A stretch of 64,000 nt of DNA from Sphingobacterium sp. ML3W (GCF_029542085.1 NZ_CP107036.1:3410001-3474000), one strand, 5' to 3'; counted from the stretch's first letter, positions 9,544-18,316 are shown. A program made the numbers and translations. Notes: generated by a model from the letters alone, not told the origin.

Positions 9544-12309
9544 TCAGGACTTCTTGGGGTATTTTTGTAAACGAATATTCAGTGAGAGCATAAAATAACG
9601 GGCCAAACGATTATTTTGAACATCCAAGATATCATTTCCAACAACAGCACGGGATATTCCAGTATTCTGATTCATTAAATCGAAGCCCTGAAACCGCAAC
9701 ATACCCAGATTATTTCGTCCAAAAGTATATTCCATATATGCATTGATGATCGTTGGACTAATATTACTCCAGGAACTTGAATATCCTGCATTAAACTTTT
9801 GGGATAGCTCCAGCCCCATCGTGAAATGCTTCCCCAAATAAGCCTTGGAACCAAGCCCAACAATTCCAGAATGTGCAGTAATATTGTCCCTAACCGGCCA
9901 ATCAAAAGTCGCCCGATTCAACGAATAATTACCATTTAATTCGGCCTCAAAAATATCATTCCAAGCATAACGAAATTGAATGGCCTGAGTAATTAAAATA
10001 TGCCCACCAAAACTCTTCTTATCATTAATGAAAGAGATATTGTTATAGTAATCCCCATTTCCATTAAGACTCATCTGCAAATTATCCGAGAATAAAGAAG
10101 CTGTAAAAAGGTAATAGCTTTTAATATCAAAATACCCATCCGTATTCCGGTAGGTTGTTTTTTGTATTGTAGAGTTAGGCTCAATGGTACGATCTGCAAC
10201 AATTTTATCATTTACCAGGTTATAAGCAAAACTTGCCTCAAAATACTGTCCTTTTCCCGTCATTGATTTACGGTACTTTGAAACAATTGTATTTGCAAAT
10301 TCTGATTTTAATTCCCCGTTTCCAACAACAATATTTTGTGTATTTGTATTATCCACCACGGGTTGTATCTGATAGAAGTTAGGTTGATTATTACGTCCAT
10401 AGTAATCTATGGATAAATCTTCCTCTTTGGTAAACTTCCACTTTAATCCGGCTGAGGGTACAAAATTTACATTTGGATAGGAGGCTGGATTATTTTGACC
10501 TGTTAGGGCTCCTTTCAATTCTGAAGCCTGAACAGCAAAGCCAAAATTTAATTTGACGTTTTTCCCCACATCCTGCCGATAAATCATTCCGACCTTATTA
10601 CTCGCAAAAGAATAGTTATATTTTAAACTGAGGGAATCGATCATTATAGGCTCCTTCTCAGAATTCGTATGATCGAAAGTTGAGCGGCTGGCATCTATTT
10701 TTGTGTAATCGAGGTCATAGTTGATCTCTAACACACCTCCCAGATCTACTGGTTCGACAAGAGACAAGCGGCTCTGAATATTTTTGCTCTCGTTATCCGT
10801 TCGGATCATTTGATTCAGAAAGGTTTTCGTTATTTTAGGTGGAGTCACAGTACTGTCTATCCCTTCGTTCTGATCTTGCAGTACTTCGTCCTTATCCAAC
10901 GCATTGAAATCTGTATGAAAAGTATATAATATTTTCCGGCCTGGCTTGTCAAAACTCCTCGTGTAAAAAAGGTCGAGTGCTGCTGCTGGGCTTTCCGTAC
11001 TATTAGCAGCTTCATAATTACCTGTACTGCTCAACCTGTTGTTCTTGATCCGTCGATCCTTTAATGTTCGACTTGTCGAATTCGTCCAAGAGAGCTTTGG
11101 GGAAATCTTCAATTGGTCTCTTGGTGAAAGCTTCATATCGAAATCCCAATCCATTTTATGTGTCCGATCAACAGACTTTATCCGATAGTCCTCATAATTA
11201 CTGATCGAGGTATTCACTCCTTTTCCAGACCCATAAATGGACTGCAAAAAAGAATTTCCTACGGTAGAATTGTTACGCTGAGTAAAAGAATATTTTCCAC
11301 TGGCATTGACAGCCTTTGAAAGTGGGCTGGAAAAACTAGCCCCGACTGAACTTATTTTGTTGACACCATCTGTAGGATCAGCGAAATCTGCCAACTCCCC
11401 CATTTCACGTTCCCGCTCACCTCCATTTGGAGACCCAAAAGAAAAGAGATTGGTATTGGTATTATTGACAGAGGATACAATAGAATATTCTTTTCCATTA
11501 TCAAATCTATTTACACCAATACTTCCAAGATAGCGGTCGGCGGTACCTCCGCCCAATGTTGCCTGTCCAAAAGTGATTTTTTTCTTATCCTCTCGAAGTA
11601 CAATATTCAATATCTTTTCAGATTCGGTGCTTTTGATCCCTTTGGCCGTCGCTTCATCTCCATAAAAATCAATAACCTGTACACTTTTCACAAAATCCGC
11701 GGGGAGATTTCGTGTAGCAGTCAGGACATCCCCGCCAAAAAATCGCTTACCATCAACTTTTACAGAAGAGATGGGTTTTCCGAAGGCGTAGACAGATCCA
11801 TCTCTAGATACTTGCACATTTGGTAAGGCTTTAAGCGCCTCCTCCAAAAGTGCACGTCTGTCGAATTGAAAAGCGTCTAAATTAAATTGTACAGTATCTT
11901 GTTTATAGACAATAGGCTTATATTTGAGAATAACAATCTCCTTTAATAAGGAAACATGCGGAAACATTGTCAATTTCCCTACATCCAGTTTGGCCGTACT
12001 ACTATTGTAAAGCGGATAACTACGTTCGAGAATGCTCAAACCTATTTGTGTACAGCTTATCCGAATATCGTTTCCTAAAACACGTCCGAAGTGAAAATAT
12101 CCCGTCGCTGATGTTGACGAAAACAGTGTATCTCGAGAACTCGTCAAATGCACACTAACACCTTTGAGAGGATTGCCCGCAGTATCTATAACAATTCCAT
12201 AAACCTCTTTTTTTGTCGCCTGACCAAACGTATTCGTTGGCAGAAAAAACAAGCTTATAATAGTTAACAAAAGTATAAACCGGATGATATTCCCGCCCCT
12301 TAGTTTCAT
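9544..12309 (-). CDS. Outer membrane beta-barrel protein with carboxypeptidase-regulatory-like domain (TonB-receptor related)
   Basis: A 921-residue exported protein. The start at 12309 (MKLRGGNIIRF) gives a signal peptide ending near NTFGQ; the longer frame would need a TTG start. A CarboxypepD_reg-like domain follows (EVYGIVIDTAGNPLKGVSV). Next comes a plug-like region with KVDGKRFFGGD around residue 200, then a large barrel that ends in an aromatic-rich strand. It is an outer membrane barrel of the type common in Bacteroidetes, with unknown ligand. No SusD-like partner is beside it, so substrate import is not shown. It is monocistronic. Confidence 0.83.
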   Translation of the reverse strand: MKLRGGNIIRFILLLTIISLFFLPTNTFGQATKKEVYGIVIDTAGNPLKGVSVHLTSSRDTLFSSTSATGYFHFGRVLGNDIRISCTQIGLSILERSYPLYNSSTAKLDVGKLTMFPHVSLLKEIVILKYKPIVYKQDTVQFNLDAFQFDRRALLEEALKALPNVQVSRDGSVYAFGKPISSVKVDGKRFFGGDVLTATRNLPADFVKSVQVIDFYGDEATAKGIKSTESEKILNIVLREDKKKITFGQATLGGGTADRYLGSIGVNRFDNGKEYSIVSSVNNTNTNLFSFGSPNGGEREREMGELADFADPTDGVNKISSVGASFSSPLSKAVNASGKYSFTQRNNSTVGNSFLQSIYGSGKGVNTSISNYEDYRIKSVDRTHKMDWDFDMKLSPRDQLKISPKLSWTNSTSRTLKDRRIKNNRLSSTGNYEAANSTESPAAALDLFYTRSFDKPGRKILYTFHTDFNALDKDEVLQDQNEGIDSTVTPPKITKTFLNQMIRTDNESKNIQSRLSLVEPVDLGGVLEINYDLDYTKIDASRSTFDHTNSEKEPIMIDSLSLKYNYSFASNKVGMIYRQDVGKNVKLNFGFAVQASELKGALTGQNNPASYPNVNFVPSAGLKWKFTKEEDLSIDYYGRNNQPNFYQIQPVVDNTNTQNIVVGNGELKSEFANTIVSKYRKSMTGKGQYFEASFAYNLVNDKIVADRTIEPNSTIQKTTYRNTDGYFDIKSYYLFTASLFSDNLQMSLNGNGDYYNNISFINDKKSFGGHILITQAIQFRYAWNDIFEAELNGNYSLNRATFDWPVRDNITAHSGIVGLGSKAYLGKHFTMGLELSQKFNAGYSSSWSNISPTIINAYMEYTFGRNNLGMLRFQGFDLMNQNTGISRAVVGNDILDVQNNRLARYFMLSLNIRLQKYPKKS

Positions 12310-12384
12310 CAAACAGACTTTGCAATAATACAATTCAATATAAGAAATTCTTAAGCTATTAACGTAAAAAGTTGTGATTTTGTA

Positions 12385-12419
12385 TAAAAAAAAACGAGTT
12401 GTCAGGAAAACAACTCGTT
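12385..12419 (-). terminator. Ferritin gene terminator
   Basis: Nine-bp stem AACGAGTTG / CAACTCGTT, then a run of T on the minus strand. It lies 27 nt after the ferritin stop and is a standard intrinsic terminator. Confidence 0.85.
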
Positions 12420-12445
12420 ATTACTACTAAAATTCTTATAATTTG

Positions 12446-12973
12446 TTACTCACCAGCAAAGGCTACCTTAACAAGGTGTTTGTCAATTTCCCAACGGCCA
12501 GTACCATCTTCACCAATTACATCAAATAATTCAAGGATACGTCTTGCAACAAATTCTTCCTCTACTTGCTCTTCCAAGAACCATTGTACAAAGTTGAACG
12601 TCACGTAATCCTTAGCTTTTGCACATTTGTCAGCAATGTTATTAAATTGCTCTGTTACAAACATCTCTTGCTCCAATGTCTGCTCAAATACACCACGGAA
12701 TGATTCGAAATCTTGTGGAATACCCGTAATCTCCGGAGAGATTGCACGACCACCACGATTATTAATGTAGTTGAAAAGTTTCAACATGTGCTCGCGCTCT
12801 TCATTGGACTGTTTTGCAAAAAAATCAGCCGCATTTTCCAATCCTTGATCATCACACCATGAAGACATTGCCAAATATAACGCTGAAGAATGTGCTTCAA
12901 CTTTAATTTGTGCATTTAGTATATTTTCGATCTCTTCTTTCAAAGAAGATTTTAATTTCAATAAATCTTTCAT
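12446..12973 (-). CDS. ftnA: Ferritin
   Basis: A 175-residue four-helix-bundle ferritin. It stores iron by oxidising Fe2+ at a dinuclear centre. Visible ligands are the helix-A Glu (IKVEAHSSALYLAMSSW), EEREHM in helix B and EEQVEEE in helix D. It is a single gene with its own promoter and terminator. Confidence 0.93.
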   Translation of the reverse strand: MKDLLKLKSSLKEEIENILNAQIKVEAHSSALYLAMSSWCDDQGLENAADFFAKQSNEEREHMLKLFNYINNRGGRAISPEITGIPQDFESFRGVFEQTLEQEMFVTEQFNNIADKCAKAKDYVTFNFVQWFLEEQVEEEFVARRILELFDVIGEDGTGRWEIDKHLVKVAFAGE

Positions 12974-13291
12974 ATTTACCTTAAGTTTAATTTCTAAAAC
13001 AATATCAAGTGATATAACTTATCATCTGATTACAATACAAAGATACATCGGATTTCGAAAATCTGTATAAATAATATGCAATACAAATTCAGTCTAAATT
13101 AGACAAACAAACCACAACTTGTTTAGAATCAATACAATTACAAATACCATTTATTGATACTTTCAATTGCCCATAAATTTAAATAATAGGAAGGTATTTA
13201 GGTGTAATAAATACCGAATCACAATAAAGATAATTGAGAGACACAGTACACTTATTTAATTTTAATTTAAATAAGTATTTAGCTCAATAGA
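12974..13291. promoter_or_regulatory. Ferritin upstream region with -7 box at 13038-13045
   Basis: This 318-bp gap holds no plausible gene. On the minus strand TATCTTTG (13038-13045) matches the Bacteroidetes -7 consensus and lies about 64 nt before the ferritin start. I see no clear -33 TTG at the right distance. The rest is AT-rich with no repeat that I can support. Confidence 0.6.
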
Positions 13292-13330
13292 AAAAGCGGT
13301 GTATACCCTAATTGGACATACACCGCTTTT
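13292..13330 (-). terminator. Terminator of the 124-residue conserved gene
   Basis: Twelve-bp perfect stem AAAAGCGGTGTA / TACACCGCTTTT with a 15-nt loop, followed by a T-run on the minus strand, 28 nt after the stop at 13359. Confidence 0.85.
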
Positions 13331-13358
13331 CTGATATTTTTATATAAAGTATTCTTCC

Positions 13359-13733
13359 TTATACTAAGACAGCAAATGGAGAGACCTGTAGACAGGTTCT
13401 GATAACGGAATTTAATTCCATCATAAATTTGGCCCCATCCAGTAGTTCACGAAGTTGAAGCACATCCTCTACAGCAAGAATGAAACATCTTTCTGTACGG
13501 AAAGGCATAACAATTTCAAAATCAGAAGAACGTGTGGTATCATTAATCATACGCTCTACATCGATTGAATCCATACGTTTCTTGAATTTCAAAAAGTCCG
13601 ACACCGAAAAAGATGTAGTTTCATTATTATACTCCAACCAGAAGCAATTTTTACGACTACATTGGTAAACTTTACCAGCTGCAGTGGAAAACACCTCTTC
13701 AACATGCGCTAATGGACAAATCAATTCTGACAT
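13359..13733 (-). CDS. Conserved Bacteroidetes protein (DUF6686-like), possible zinc-binding N terminus
   Basis: A 124-residue soluble protein of unknown function. The N terminus has CPLAH and, 20 residues on, CSRKNCFWLEY, so Cys and His residues could bind a metal. The rest is mixed alpha/beta. It resembles small conserved Bacteroidetes proteins placed near ferritin-type genes, but I cannot name a role. It has its own promoter and terminator and is not in an operon. Confidence 0.7.
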   Translation of the reverse strand: MSELICPLAHVEEVFSTAAGKVYQCSRKNCFWLEYNNETTSFSVSDFLKFKKRMDSIDVERMINDTTRSSDFEIVMPFRTERCFILAVEDVLQLRELLDGAKFMMELNSVIRTCLQVSPFAVLV

Positions 13734-13761
13734 TTCTATTACCCTTCTCTTTTAAACTGTT

Positions 13762-13792
13762 CAAAAATAAATATTATTTATAATCAATCCAA
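13762..13792 (-). promoter_or_regulatory. Promoter of the 124-residue conserved gene
   Basis: On the minus strand TTG (13790-13792), a 20-bp spacer and TATTTTTG (13762-13769) match the Bacteroidetes -33/-7 pattern. The start codon is 28 nt downstream of the -7 box. The remainder of the 13734-13998 gap shows nothing else I can support. Confidence 0.65.
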
Positions 13793-13998
13793 GTAAAATA
13801 AGTGATTATTTTGATTTAATATAAATAAGCAGCTCTATTATTTATCCCATCGAGAAACTGTCCCTTCTATCGCATTATAAACAGCGCGAAAAGTTCGGGA
13901 TAGTCCTAAACCAACTGAATAGATTATAAAATAAAACCAGTTTTCAAACACAAAAAAAATCCACAGTAACCAATATGGCAAATCGTTCCAAAAAAAAG

Positions 13999-14023
13999 GA
14001 GGTCAATTATTGTTTGACCTCCT
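13999..14023 (-). terminator. HPF gene terminator
   Basis: Nine-bp stem GGAGGTCAA / TTGACCTCC, 7-nt loop, then eight T on the minus strand; 25 nt after the HPF stop. Confidence 0.88.
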
Positions 14024-14047
14024 CCGTTAAAATGTATGTGTTATATT

Positions 14048-14407
14048 TTAATCGTATTCTTCCTCTTCTTCTTCCTCTACGGTAAGTACTTCTTTGCGAT
14101 TAGTAACGACTGTATTTTTTGTCTTTGTTTTATGTTTATTAATCTGCCTACGCAAGGATTCTACGGCGATATCCGTTGCCTCCTCAAAACTCTTCGCCTG
14201 CCCTTTTGCGAAAAGTTGGCTCCCTGGGATATTCAGTTTGATTTCTGAAATCTTATTTGCCTCGTCATCGACATTCTCCAATCGCAGGTAGCATTCACCA
14301 CCGATGATTGAATCCAAAAACTGCTCTAATTTTCCTGTTTTCTTTTTAATGAATTCGATTAACTTTTGATCTGCATTAAATCGAATGGATTGCACAGTAA
14401 TGTTCAT
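14048..14407 (-). CDS. hpf: Ribosome hibernation-promoting factor (HPF/RaiA family)
   Basis: A 119-residue protein with the S30AE fold: MNITVQSIRFNADQKLIEFI at the N terminus and FAKGQAKSFEEATDIAVESL mid-protein, followed by an acidic tail. It binds idle 30S subunits and helps to inactivate ribosomes in stationary phase. It is the short form (no long C-terminal dimerisation domain). The start has a strong Shine-Dalgarno (AAGGAGG, 5 nt before ATG), unusual in this phylum. It is 14 nt from xerC, so probably co-transcribed. Confidence 0.9.
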   Translation of the reverse strand: MNITVQSIRFNADQKLIEFIKKKTGKLEQFLDSIIGGECYLRLENVDDEANKISEIKLNIPGSQLFAKGQAKSFEEATDIAVESLRRQINKHKTKTKNTVVTNRKEVLTVEEEEEEEYD

Positions 14408-14421
14408 TTTTCCTCCTTTTT

Positions 14422-15303
14422 TTAAGCTTTTGGATGAGCTTGTTTATAAATAGACTTCAATCGTTCTGCTGAGTTGTGCGTGTATACCTGCGTTGCGGCA
14501 AGCCCTGCATGTCCCAACAGTTCCTTAATTGCATTTAAATCCGCCCCATTATCTAAAAGGGCCGTTGCGAACGTGTGCCTCAAAATATGAGGGCTTCGCT
14601 TACCTTGTGTGGAAATCAGCGTCAAATACCGATGCACAATGTCATAGATCAGCTTGGCATACGCTGGTTTACCATCTTTTGTAACAATTAGTAAGCTGTT
14701 ATTAGTATCAACAAATTGCGACGCTTTTTGTTGCAAATAGTTTTTCAATTCTTTTACTAAAAGATCATTTATCGGAACAAGACGTTCTTTGCTCCTTTTA
14801 CCTAATATAAGAATATTTTTATTAAAAAAATCTATATCCTGCTCCTTTATTTTCAACAATTCAGCCAAGCGAACCCCTGTACCAAAAAGCAATTCCATCA
14901 CCAAATAATTCCGGCATGATTCAAAATCATTCTTCTCCTGTTCCAGATGATCCAACAACTGAACTAACTTTTCCTTCTCCACAACAACGGGTAGCTTCTT
15001 CGCAGTTTTTAATGCCTTAATAAGTGTCATGGGATTTTTATCAAGGTATTCTTCCCGTTGAAGAAATTTAAAATAGGTACGCAGCGAAGACATGCTTCGA
15101 TTGACAGAGCTTGCATTTTTACCTGACTCCATCATTTGAGCGAAGTAATGACGCAGATCTCGATAGACAACATCCGATAACACGAGCCCCTCAACATTCA
15201 AAAAAGATTGAAACATTTCCAGTTCATGCCGATAAGCAATAACGGTATGTTCTGAATATCTTTTTTCAATCTGTAAATACCGGATAAATTCCTTTTCCAA
15301 CAT
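14422..15303 (-). CDS. xerC: Tyrosine recombinase XerC
   Basis: A 293-residue site-specific recombinase. The N-terminal SAM-like domain covers about residues 1-90 and the catalytic domain about 105-290. Catalytic residues visible are R145 (GTGVRLAE), H239 and R242 (HILRHTF), H265 (LLGHAG) and Y274. With XerD it resolves chromosome dimers at dif. Its length is typical of a chromosomal Xer, unlike the arm-domain phage integrase at 16713. It is followed by hpf. Confidence 0.9.
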   Translation of the reverse strand: MLEKEFIRYLQIEKRYSEHTVIAYRHELEMFQSFLNVEGLVLSDVVYRDLRHYFAQMMESGKNASSVNRSMSSLRTYFKFLQREEYLDKNPMTLIKALKTAKKLPVVVEKEKLVQLLDHLEQEKNDFESCRNYLVMELLFGTGVRLAELLKIKEQDIDFFNKNILILGKRSKERLVPINDLLVKELKNYLQQKASQFVDTNNSLLIVTKDGKPAYAKLIYDIVHRYLTLISTQGKRSPHILRHTFATALLDNGADLNAIKELLGHAGLAATQVYTHNSAERLKSIYKQAHPKA

Positions 15304-15333
15304 AATTTCCCTCGCTATACTATCCTTAAATTA

Positions 15334-15341
15334 CAAACTTA
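15334..15341 (-). promoter_or_regulatory. -7 box of the xerC-hpf unit
   Basis: TAAGTTTG on the minus strand fits TAnnTTTG, with a TTG 23 nt upstream inside the bS21 terminator. It lies 30 nt before the xerC start. Confidence 0.55.
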
Positions 15342-15345
15342 AAAG

Positions 15346-15377
15346 CACAAAAAAAAGGGAGAAGCAATGCTTTTCCC
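15346..15377 (-). terminator. rpsU terminator
   Basis: An imperfect stem (AAAGGGA-AAGCA with TGCTT-CTCCCTTT on the minus strand), followed by eight T, 30 nt after the rpsU stop. Confidence 0.8.
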
Positions 15378-15406
15378 TTTATATTTTTAAATTCTCAGCG
15401 AATCAA

Positions 15407-15601
15407 TTAGTTAGCGACATCTTGATTCAAAGATTGTTTGTAAATCGCTTTTTTCACTTGAATGCGACGAGTTACAGATCTCTTTTCATAAGCTTGACGT
15501 GAACGCAGCTCTCTTAAAACTCCTGTTTTCTCGAATTTCTTCTTGAAACGTTTCAATGCTCTATCTAAAGATTCTCCTTCTTTTACATTTACGATAATCA
15601 T
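15407..15601 (-). CDS. rpsU: 30S ribosomal protein bS21
   Basis: A 64-residue basic protein that starts MIIVNVKEGESLDRALKRFK, the bS21 signature. The start at 15601 is fixed by this motif and by a perfect Shine-Dalgarno (AAGGAGGT, 15613-15620). In Bacteroidetes the anti-Shine-Dalgarno is reported to be held by bS21, bS18 and bS6, so a strong SD here would let low bS21 raise its own translation. That autoregulation is inferred from the family, not proven here. Confidence 0.93.
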   Translation of the reverse strand: MIIVNVKEGESLDRALKRFKKKFEKTGVLRELRSRQAYEKRSVTRRIQVKKAIYKQSLNQDVAN

Positions 15602-15612
15602 GCGTTGTATAT

Positions 15613-15655
15613 ACCTCCTTTCGTCGCTTTTAAAATTTAAAGTGGGACAAAGGTA
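15613..15655 (-). promoter_or_regulatory. rpsU promoter and strong ribosome binding site
   Basis: TACCTTTG (15648-15655) is a clean -7 box. AAGGAGGT (15613-15620) is a full anti-SD match 11 nt before the ATG. Most genes nearby lack any SD. Confidence 0.75.
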
Positions 15656-15690
15656 CAATATTCCATTGAATATGAAAAGAAAAATAATTT

Positions 15691-16323
15691 TTATAATAGT
15701 CCAAATTCCTCCAGAATCAATTGCAATGGTTTTTCCCTGGTACACAGTGCTGTATGCCAGCCCAACTGCTGTGCTGCAGCCAAATGCTGAGGGCTATCGT
15801 CAACGAACAGTGTCTCTACGGGATTCAACTGCTGCTCCGTCATCACCAATTCGAAAATCTCGGCGTCGGGTTTTCGCATACCGACTAAATGCGAATAATA
15901 AGTTTTTTCAAAAAATCCGGCATTATCGGCCACACCATATTTTTCTTGAATATCATTCATACAATAGGCATAATGAATAGCATTATTATTACTCAACAAA
16001 AAAGTACGGTACTTATCTTTCAATTGCAACAATAGTTCATGATATCCTTTAGGGACTCCAATCAACAGACTGTTCCATGCTGCATCGATTTCTGTATCGG
16101 TCAATGCTGGATTTTTGGTAACCTCCCGGATTCCATCCCGAAATTGCCTAGCATCAATTTTTCCCTTATCAAAATCGTCAAAAAGTGCACTTTGACCATG
16201 ATGCCCAAAAACTTCATCAACATTTTCTATACCTAACTGAGTAAAAGCAACTTTCAACTTTACAAAGTCGATCATGAAGATTACATTCCCATAATCAAGA
16301 ACAATATTTTTAATTTTTTCCAT
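15691..16323 (-). CDS. HAD-superfamily hydrolase
   Basis: A 210-residue phosphatase-like protein. Motif I is VLDYGNVIF, where the second Asp position of DxD is replaced by Gly-Asn. Motif II is LLSNNN, and motif IV is ETLFVDDSPQHL near residue 177. The start at 16323 (MEKIKNI) is the first ATG; the longer frame would need TTG. The family includes alpha-D-glucose-1-phosphate phosphatase YihX-like enzymes, but the substrate is unknown. Confidence 0.85.
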   Translation of the reverse strand: MEKIKNIVLDYGNVIFMIDFVKLKVAFTQLGIENVDEVFGHHGQSALFDDFDKGKIDARQFRDGIREVTKNPALTDTEIDAAWNSLLIGVPKGYHELLLQLKDKYRTFLLSNNNAIHYAYCMNDIQEKYGVADNAGFFEKTYYSHLVGMRKPDAEIFELVMTEQQLNPVETLFVDDSPQHLAAAQQLGWHTALCTREKPLQLILEEFGLL

Positions 16324-16412
16324 CGAATTATTTTGAAATACCGATACAAATATCGATAATTGCATCGTCAAAACAGCATAACCAATGTCAAAATTGACAA
16401 AACAAACGACCT

Positions 16413-16486
16413 GCTCCTATAGCTCAGTCGGTTAGAGTAGAAGACTCATAATCTTTTGGTCCCTGGTTCGAGCCCAGGTGGGAGCA
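16413..16486 (+). tRNA. tRNA with CAT anticodon (tRNA-Met, or Ile2)
   Basis: A full cloverleaf can be drawn. Acceptor GCTCCTA pairs with TGGGAGC, the D arm is GCTC/GAGT, and the anticodon stem GAAGA/TCTTT encloses CTCATAA. The T arm is CCTGG-TTCGAGC-CCAGG and the discriminator is A. No CCA is encoded. The anticodon CAT fits elongator Met, or Ile2 if the C is lysidine-modified; I cannot tell which. The last 13 bases lie in the prophage att core, so the phage rebuilds the 3' end. Confidence 0.93.
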
Positions 16487-16487
16487 C
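16474..16487 (+). repeat. attL core, 14-bp direct repeat
   Basis: CCAGGTGGGAGCAC occurs here, in the T-arm and acceptor end of the tRNA, and again at 55722-55735. The copies bound a 39-kb block with an integrase at one end, so they are the attachment core. Confidence 0.92.
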
Positions 16488-16500
16488 TTACATTCAAAAA

Positions 16501-16533
16501 AACCGCCTTTAAACAATAATAAAGGCGGTTTTT
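16501..16533 (+). terminator. Phage-supplied terminator behind the tRNA
   Basis: Ten-bp stem AACCGCCTTT / AAAGGCGGTT plus flanking A:T pairs, then TTT. It replaces the tRNA's native terminator, which was carried off to 55743 by the insertion. Confidence 0.85.
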
Positions 16534-16545
16534 AGAATAAAATCT

Positions 16546-16699
16546 ACTTCGCGGAGCCATTAAAAACACCTTCGCATTTAGATAGCAGTAAATAACATTG
16601 GAATAAGCCAGCATTATTCGATACGTTTTTTTCGACCAACTACCCACGACGTATTTTTTTCCAAATAATTTCAAACTTTTAAAAACTTCGCACTTCGCA
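16546..16699 (+). repeat. Candidate integrase arm-type sites, left side
   Basis: The heptamer CTTCGC(A/G) recurs at 16547-16553, 16570-16576, 16686-16692 and 16693-16699, all in the same orientation. The last two are tandem (ACTTCGCACTTCGCA). Matching copies flank the right end at 55663-55669 and 55674-55680. Placement on both sides of the core fits arm-type binding by the integrase N-terminal domain. Confidence 0.55.
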
Positions 16700-16712
16700 G
16701 GGAGATTTTGCT

Positions 16713-17891
16713 ATGGAAGAAAACAGGAATATCCGCTATTATGTGGCTATGGATTCGCGTGTAAACGCAAAAGGATTGTCAACGGTTTATATACGATTTT
16801 GGGAAGGTGATGTAAAAACAGACTTTAACACCGATATAAAATGGCCGAAAAACAATCTCGACGAAAAAAACCAATTACTTATCTCAAGATACGACGGTGA
16901 TCCGGATGTGGATGCTCATAATGCAAAATTGAATCATATCAAGACGATCATCAATAAAATGACTACCAAAGCCTATGTCGATGATTATACAATAAGACTC
17001 AGCCAAATCATTGATAGCATTACCAATAATAAAGTCTATGTCAATTTCTATCTGTTCATGACTGAGGAAATCAGGGATAGGTATAAATCTAAGCAAATCA
17101 GCTACGAGTCATACCGAAAACACAAATCCAGTTTACAGCGATTTTCTGAATTTTGGGGATCCGATTATATTCCTATATCTGAAATAACAAAGGATAAAAT
17201 ATCGAAATTTGACGCCTACCAAAAAAGTAAGGATAAAATGCACAATACGGTATCTGCTTACCACAAGGATATCAAAACATATATCAATAGAGCAGTAGCA
17301 AAGCGTATCATTAAAGAAAATCCATACAAAGATTTTAAGTTTAATTGGGTTCGGGGCGACCGTGAAGCCTTGGAACAGGAAGACGTTACAGCGCTCATGA
17401 TTCTTTATGAAGAGAAATTACTCAGACCAGATCATCAGGAAATATTGAGACGCGTGCTATTTTCCTGTTTGACAGGTGTACGTATTTCCGATACCCACAG
17501 ACTAAAAAAAGAAAATATAAGAGATAGATGGTTAGTTTTTAGACCGAAAAAAGGTGAACGGTTCGGAAAACTTATGAAAGTACCATTGAATGATTATGCT
17601 CGCGATTTGGTAATCGATGCTGAGGACTTTTTGTTTAAATCATTCTCCGATGACTATATAAATGAAGTATTCAAAATTATAGCAGCTCGCGCCCAGATAG
17701 ACAAACATCTTACCTATCATAGTACACGTGATACCTTTGGTACTATTTACATCGAACTCGGTGGAGATCCATTTTCATTAATGGAACTCATGGGCCACAC
17801 CAATATTGCTACAACCCAGTTATACGTAAAGATGGCAGCAAGAAAGAAAAAGTCTCTTGTTCAAAATTTCAACTCATTGATACCAAAATAA
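16713..17891 (+). CDS. int: Phage integrase, tyrosine recombinase
   Basis: A 392-residue integrase. An N-terminal arm-binding domain covers about residues 1-100, a SAM-like core-binding domain about 105-205, and the catalytic domain about 220-390. Catalytic residues visible are R257 (LTGVRISD), H336 and R339 (YHSTRDTF), H362 (MGHTNI) and nucleophile Y371. It lies next to attL and reads away from the tRNA, as is usual. It catalyses att recombination. No excisionase is obvious beside it. A weak GC hairpin follows the stop, with no T-run. Confidence 0.93.
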   Translation: MEENRNIRYYVAMDSRVNAKGLSTVYIRFWEGDVKTDFNTDIKWPKNNLDEKNQLLISRYDGDPDVDAHNAKLNHIKTIINKMTTKAYVDDYTIRLSQIIDSITNNKVYVNFYLFMTEEIRDRYKSKQISYESYRKHKSSLQRFSEFWGSDYIPISEITKDKISKFDAYQKSKDKMHNTVSAYHKDIKTYINRAVAKRIIKENPYKDFKFNWVRGDREALEQEDVTALMILYEEKLLRPDHQEILRRVLFSCLTGVRISDTHRLKKENIRDRWLVFRPKKGERFGKLMKVPLNDYARDLVIDAEDFLFKSFSDDYINEVFKIIAARAQIDKHLTYHSTRDTFGTIYIELGGDPFSLMELMGHTNIATTQLYVKMAARKKKSLVQNFNSLIPK

Positions 17892-17943
17892 AGCCCGGCA
17901 CTTCACAGCGTCGGGCAATACACTAACCAATTATAAACCTAAA

Positions 17944-18243
17944 TTATGAAAAGACTAAACCAATATCCTCACCGTACTTACAGATGAGATCACCACTTTC
18001 TTTATCCCATACTGACAATTCGACTTTTTTCCAATTCGAGGGTTTAAAAGTCATAGCCCATACAGTGAGGATATTTTCACAGAAATTTTTCAAGTAAGTT
18101 TTATCCTTACCATTCAGAAAAGCCCGAAATAAATAGATGTGTGGTTCAGCGGTCAACTCCTGTAGGATACCCAAGGCAATTAAATCATTCACTACCTTAT
18201 ACTTTGCAGCTACACCATCTATAACTTTCTTTTCAAATTTCAT
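17944..18243 (-). CDS. Hypothetical phage protein, last late gene
   Basis: A 99-residue soluble protein with no motif I recognise; it is moderately basic with a Trp-rich middle (TVWAMTFKPSNWKKVELSVW). It has its own phage promoter (18248-18283), the ATG being 4 nt from the -7-like box, and a TGTCCA array just upstream. Separate control suggests a regulatory or late accessory role, but this is inference. Confidence 0.7.
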   Translation of the reverse strand: MKFEKKVIDGVAAKYKVVNDLIALGILQELTAEPHIYLFRAFLNGKDKTYLKNFCENILTVWAMTFKPSNWKKVELSVWDKESGDLICKYGEDIGLVFS

Positions 18244-18247
18244 AGTA

Positions 18248-18283
18248 CAATATTACAGGCAAAACCAAAATTCCCAAAGGACA
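18248..18283 (-). promoter_or_regulatory. Phage promoter P1 (TGTCCTTTG-N20-AATATTG)
   Basis: The upstream box is at 18275-18283, then exactly 20 bp, then the -7-like box 18248-18254. The ATG of the 99-residue gene starts 4 nt later. The last base of the first box (G for C) and the second box are the most divergent of the seven elements. Confidence 0.65.
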
Positions 18284-18316
18284 CTAAAAACTGAAAGGGA
18301 AAGTAAAAAAATATAA

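Noticed and set aside
15543..15980. A 145-codon plus-strand frame over rpsU and the HAD gene
   Set aside because: It spans two real genes and the rpsU promoter; no protein family.
16432..16674. An 80-codon minus-strand frame over the tRNA and phage left end
   Set aside because: It includes the antisense of the tRNA (a common false gene) and crosses the att site and terminator.
17893..17920. GC hairpin after the integrase gene
   Set aside because: Only five clean pairs (GCCCG / CGGGC) and no T-run; left out as a terminator.
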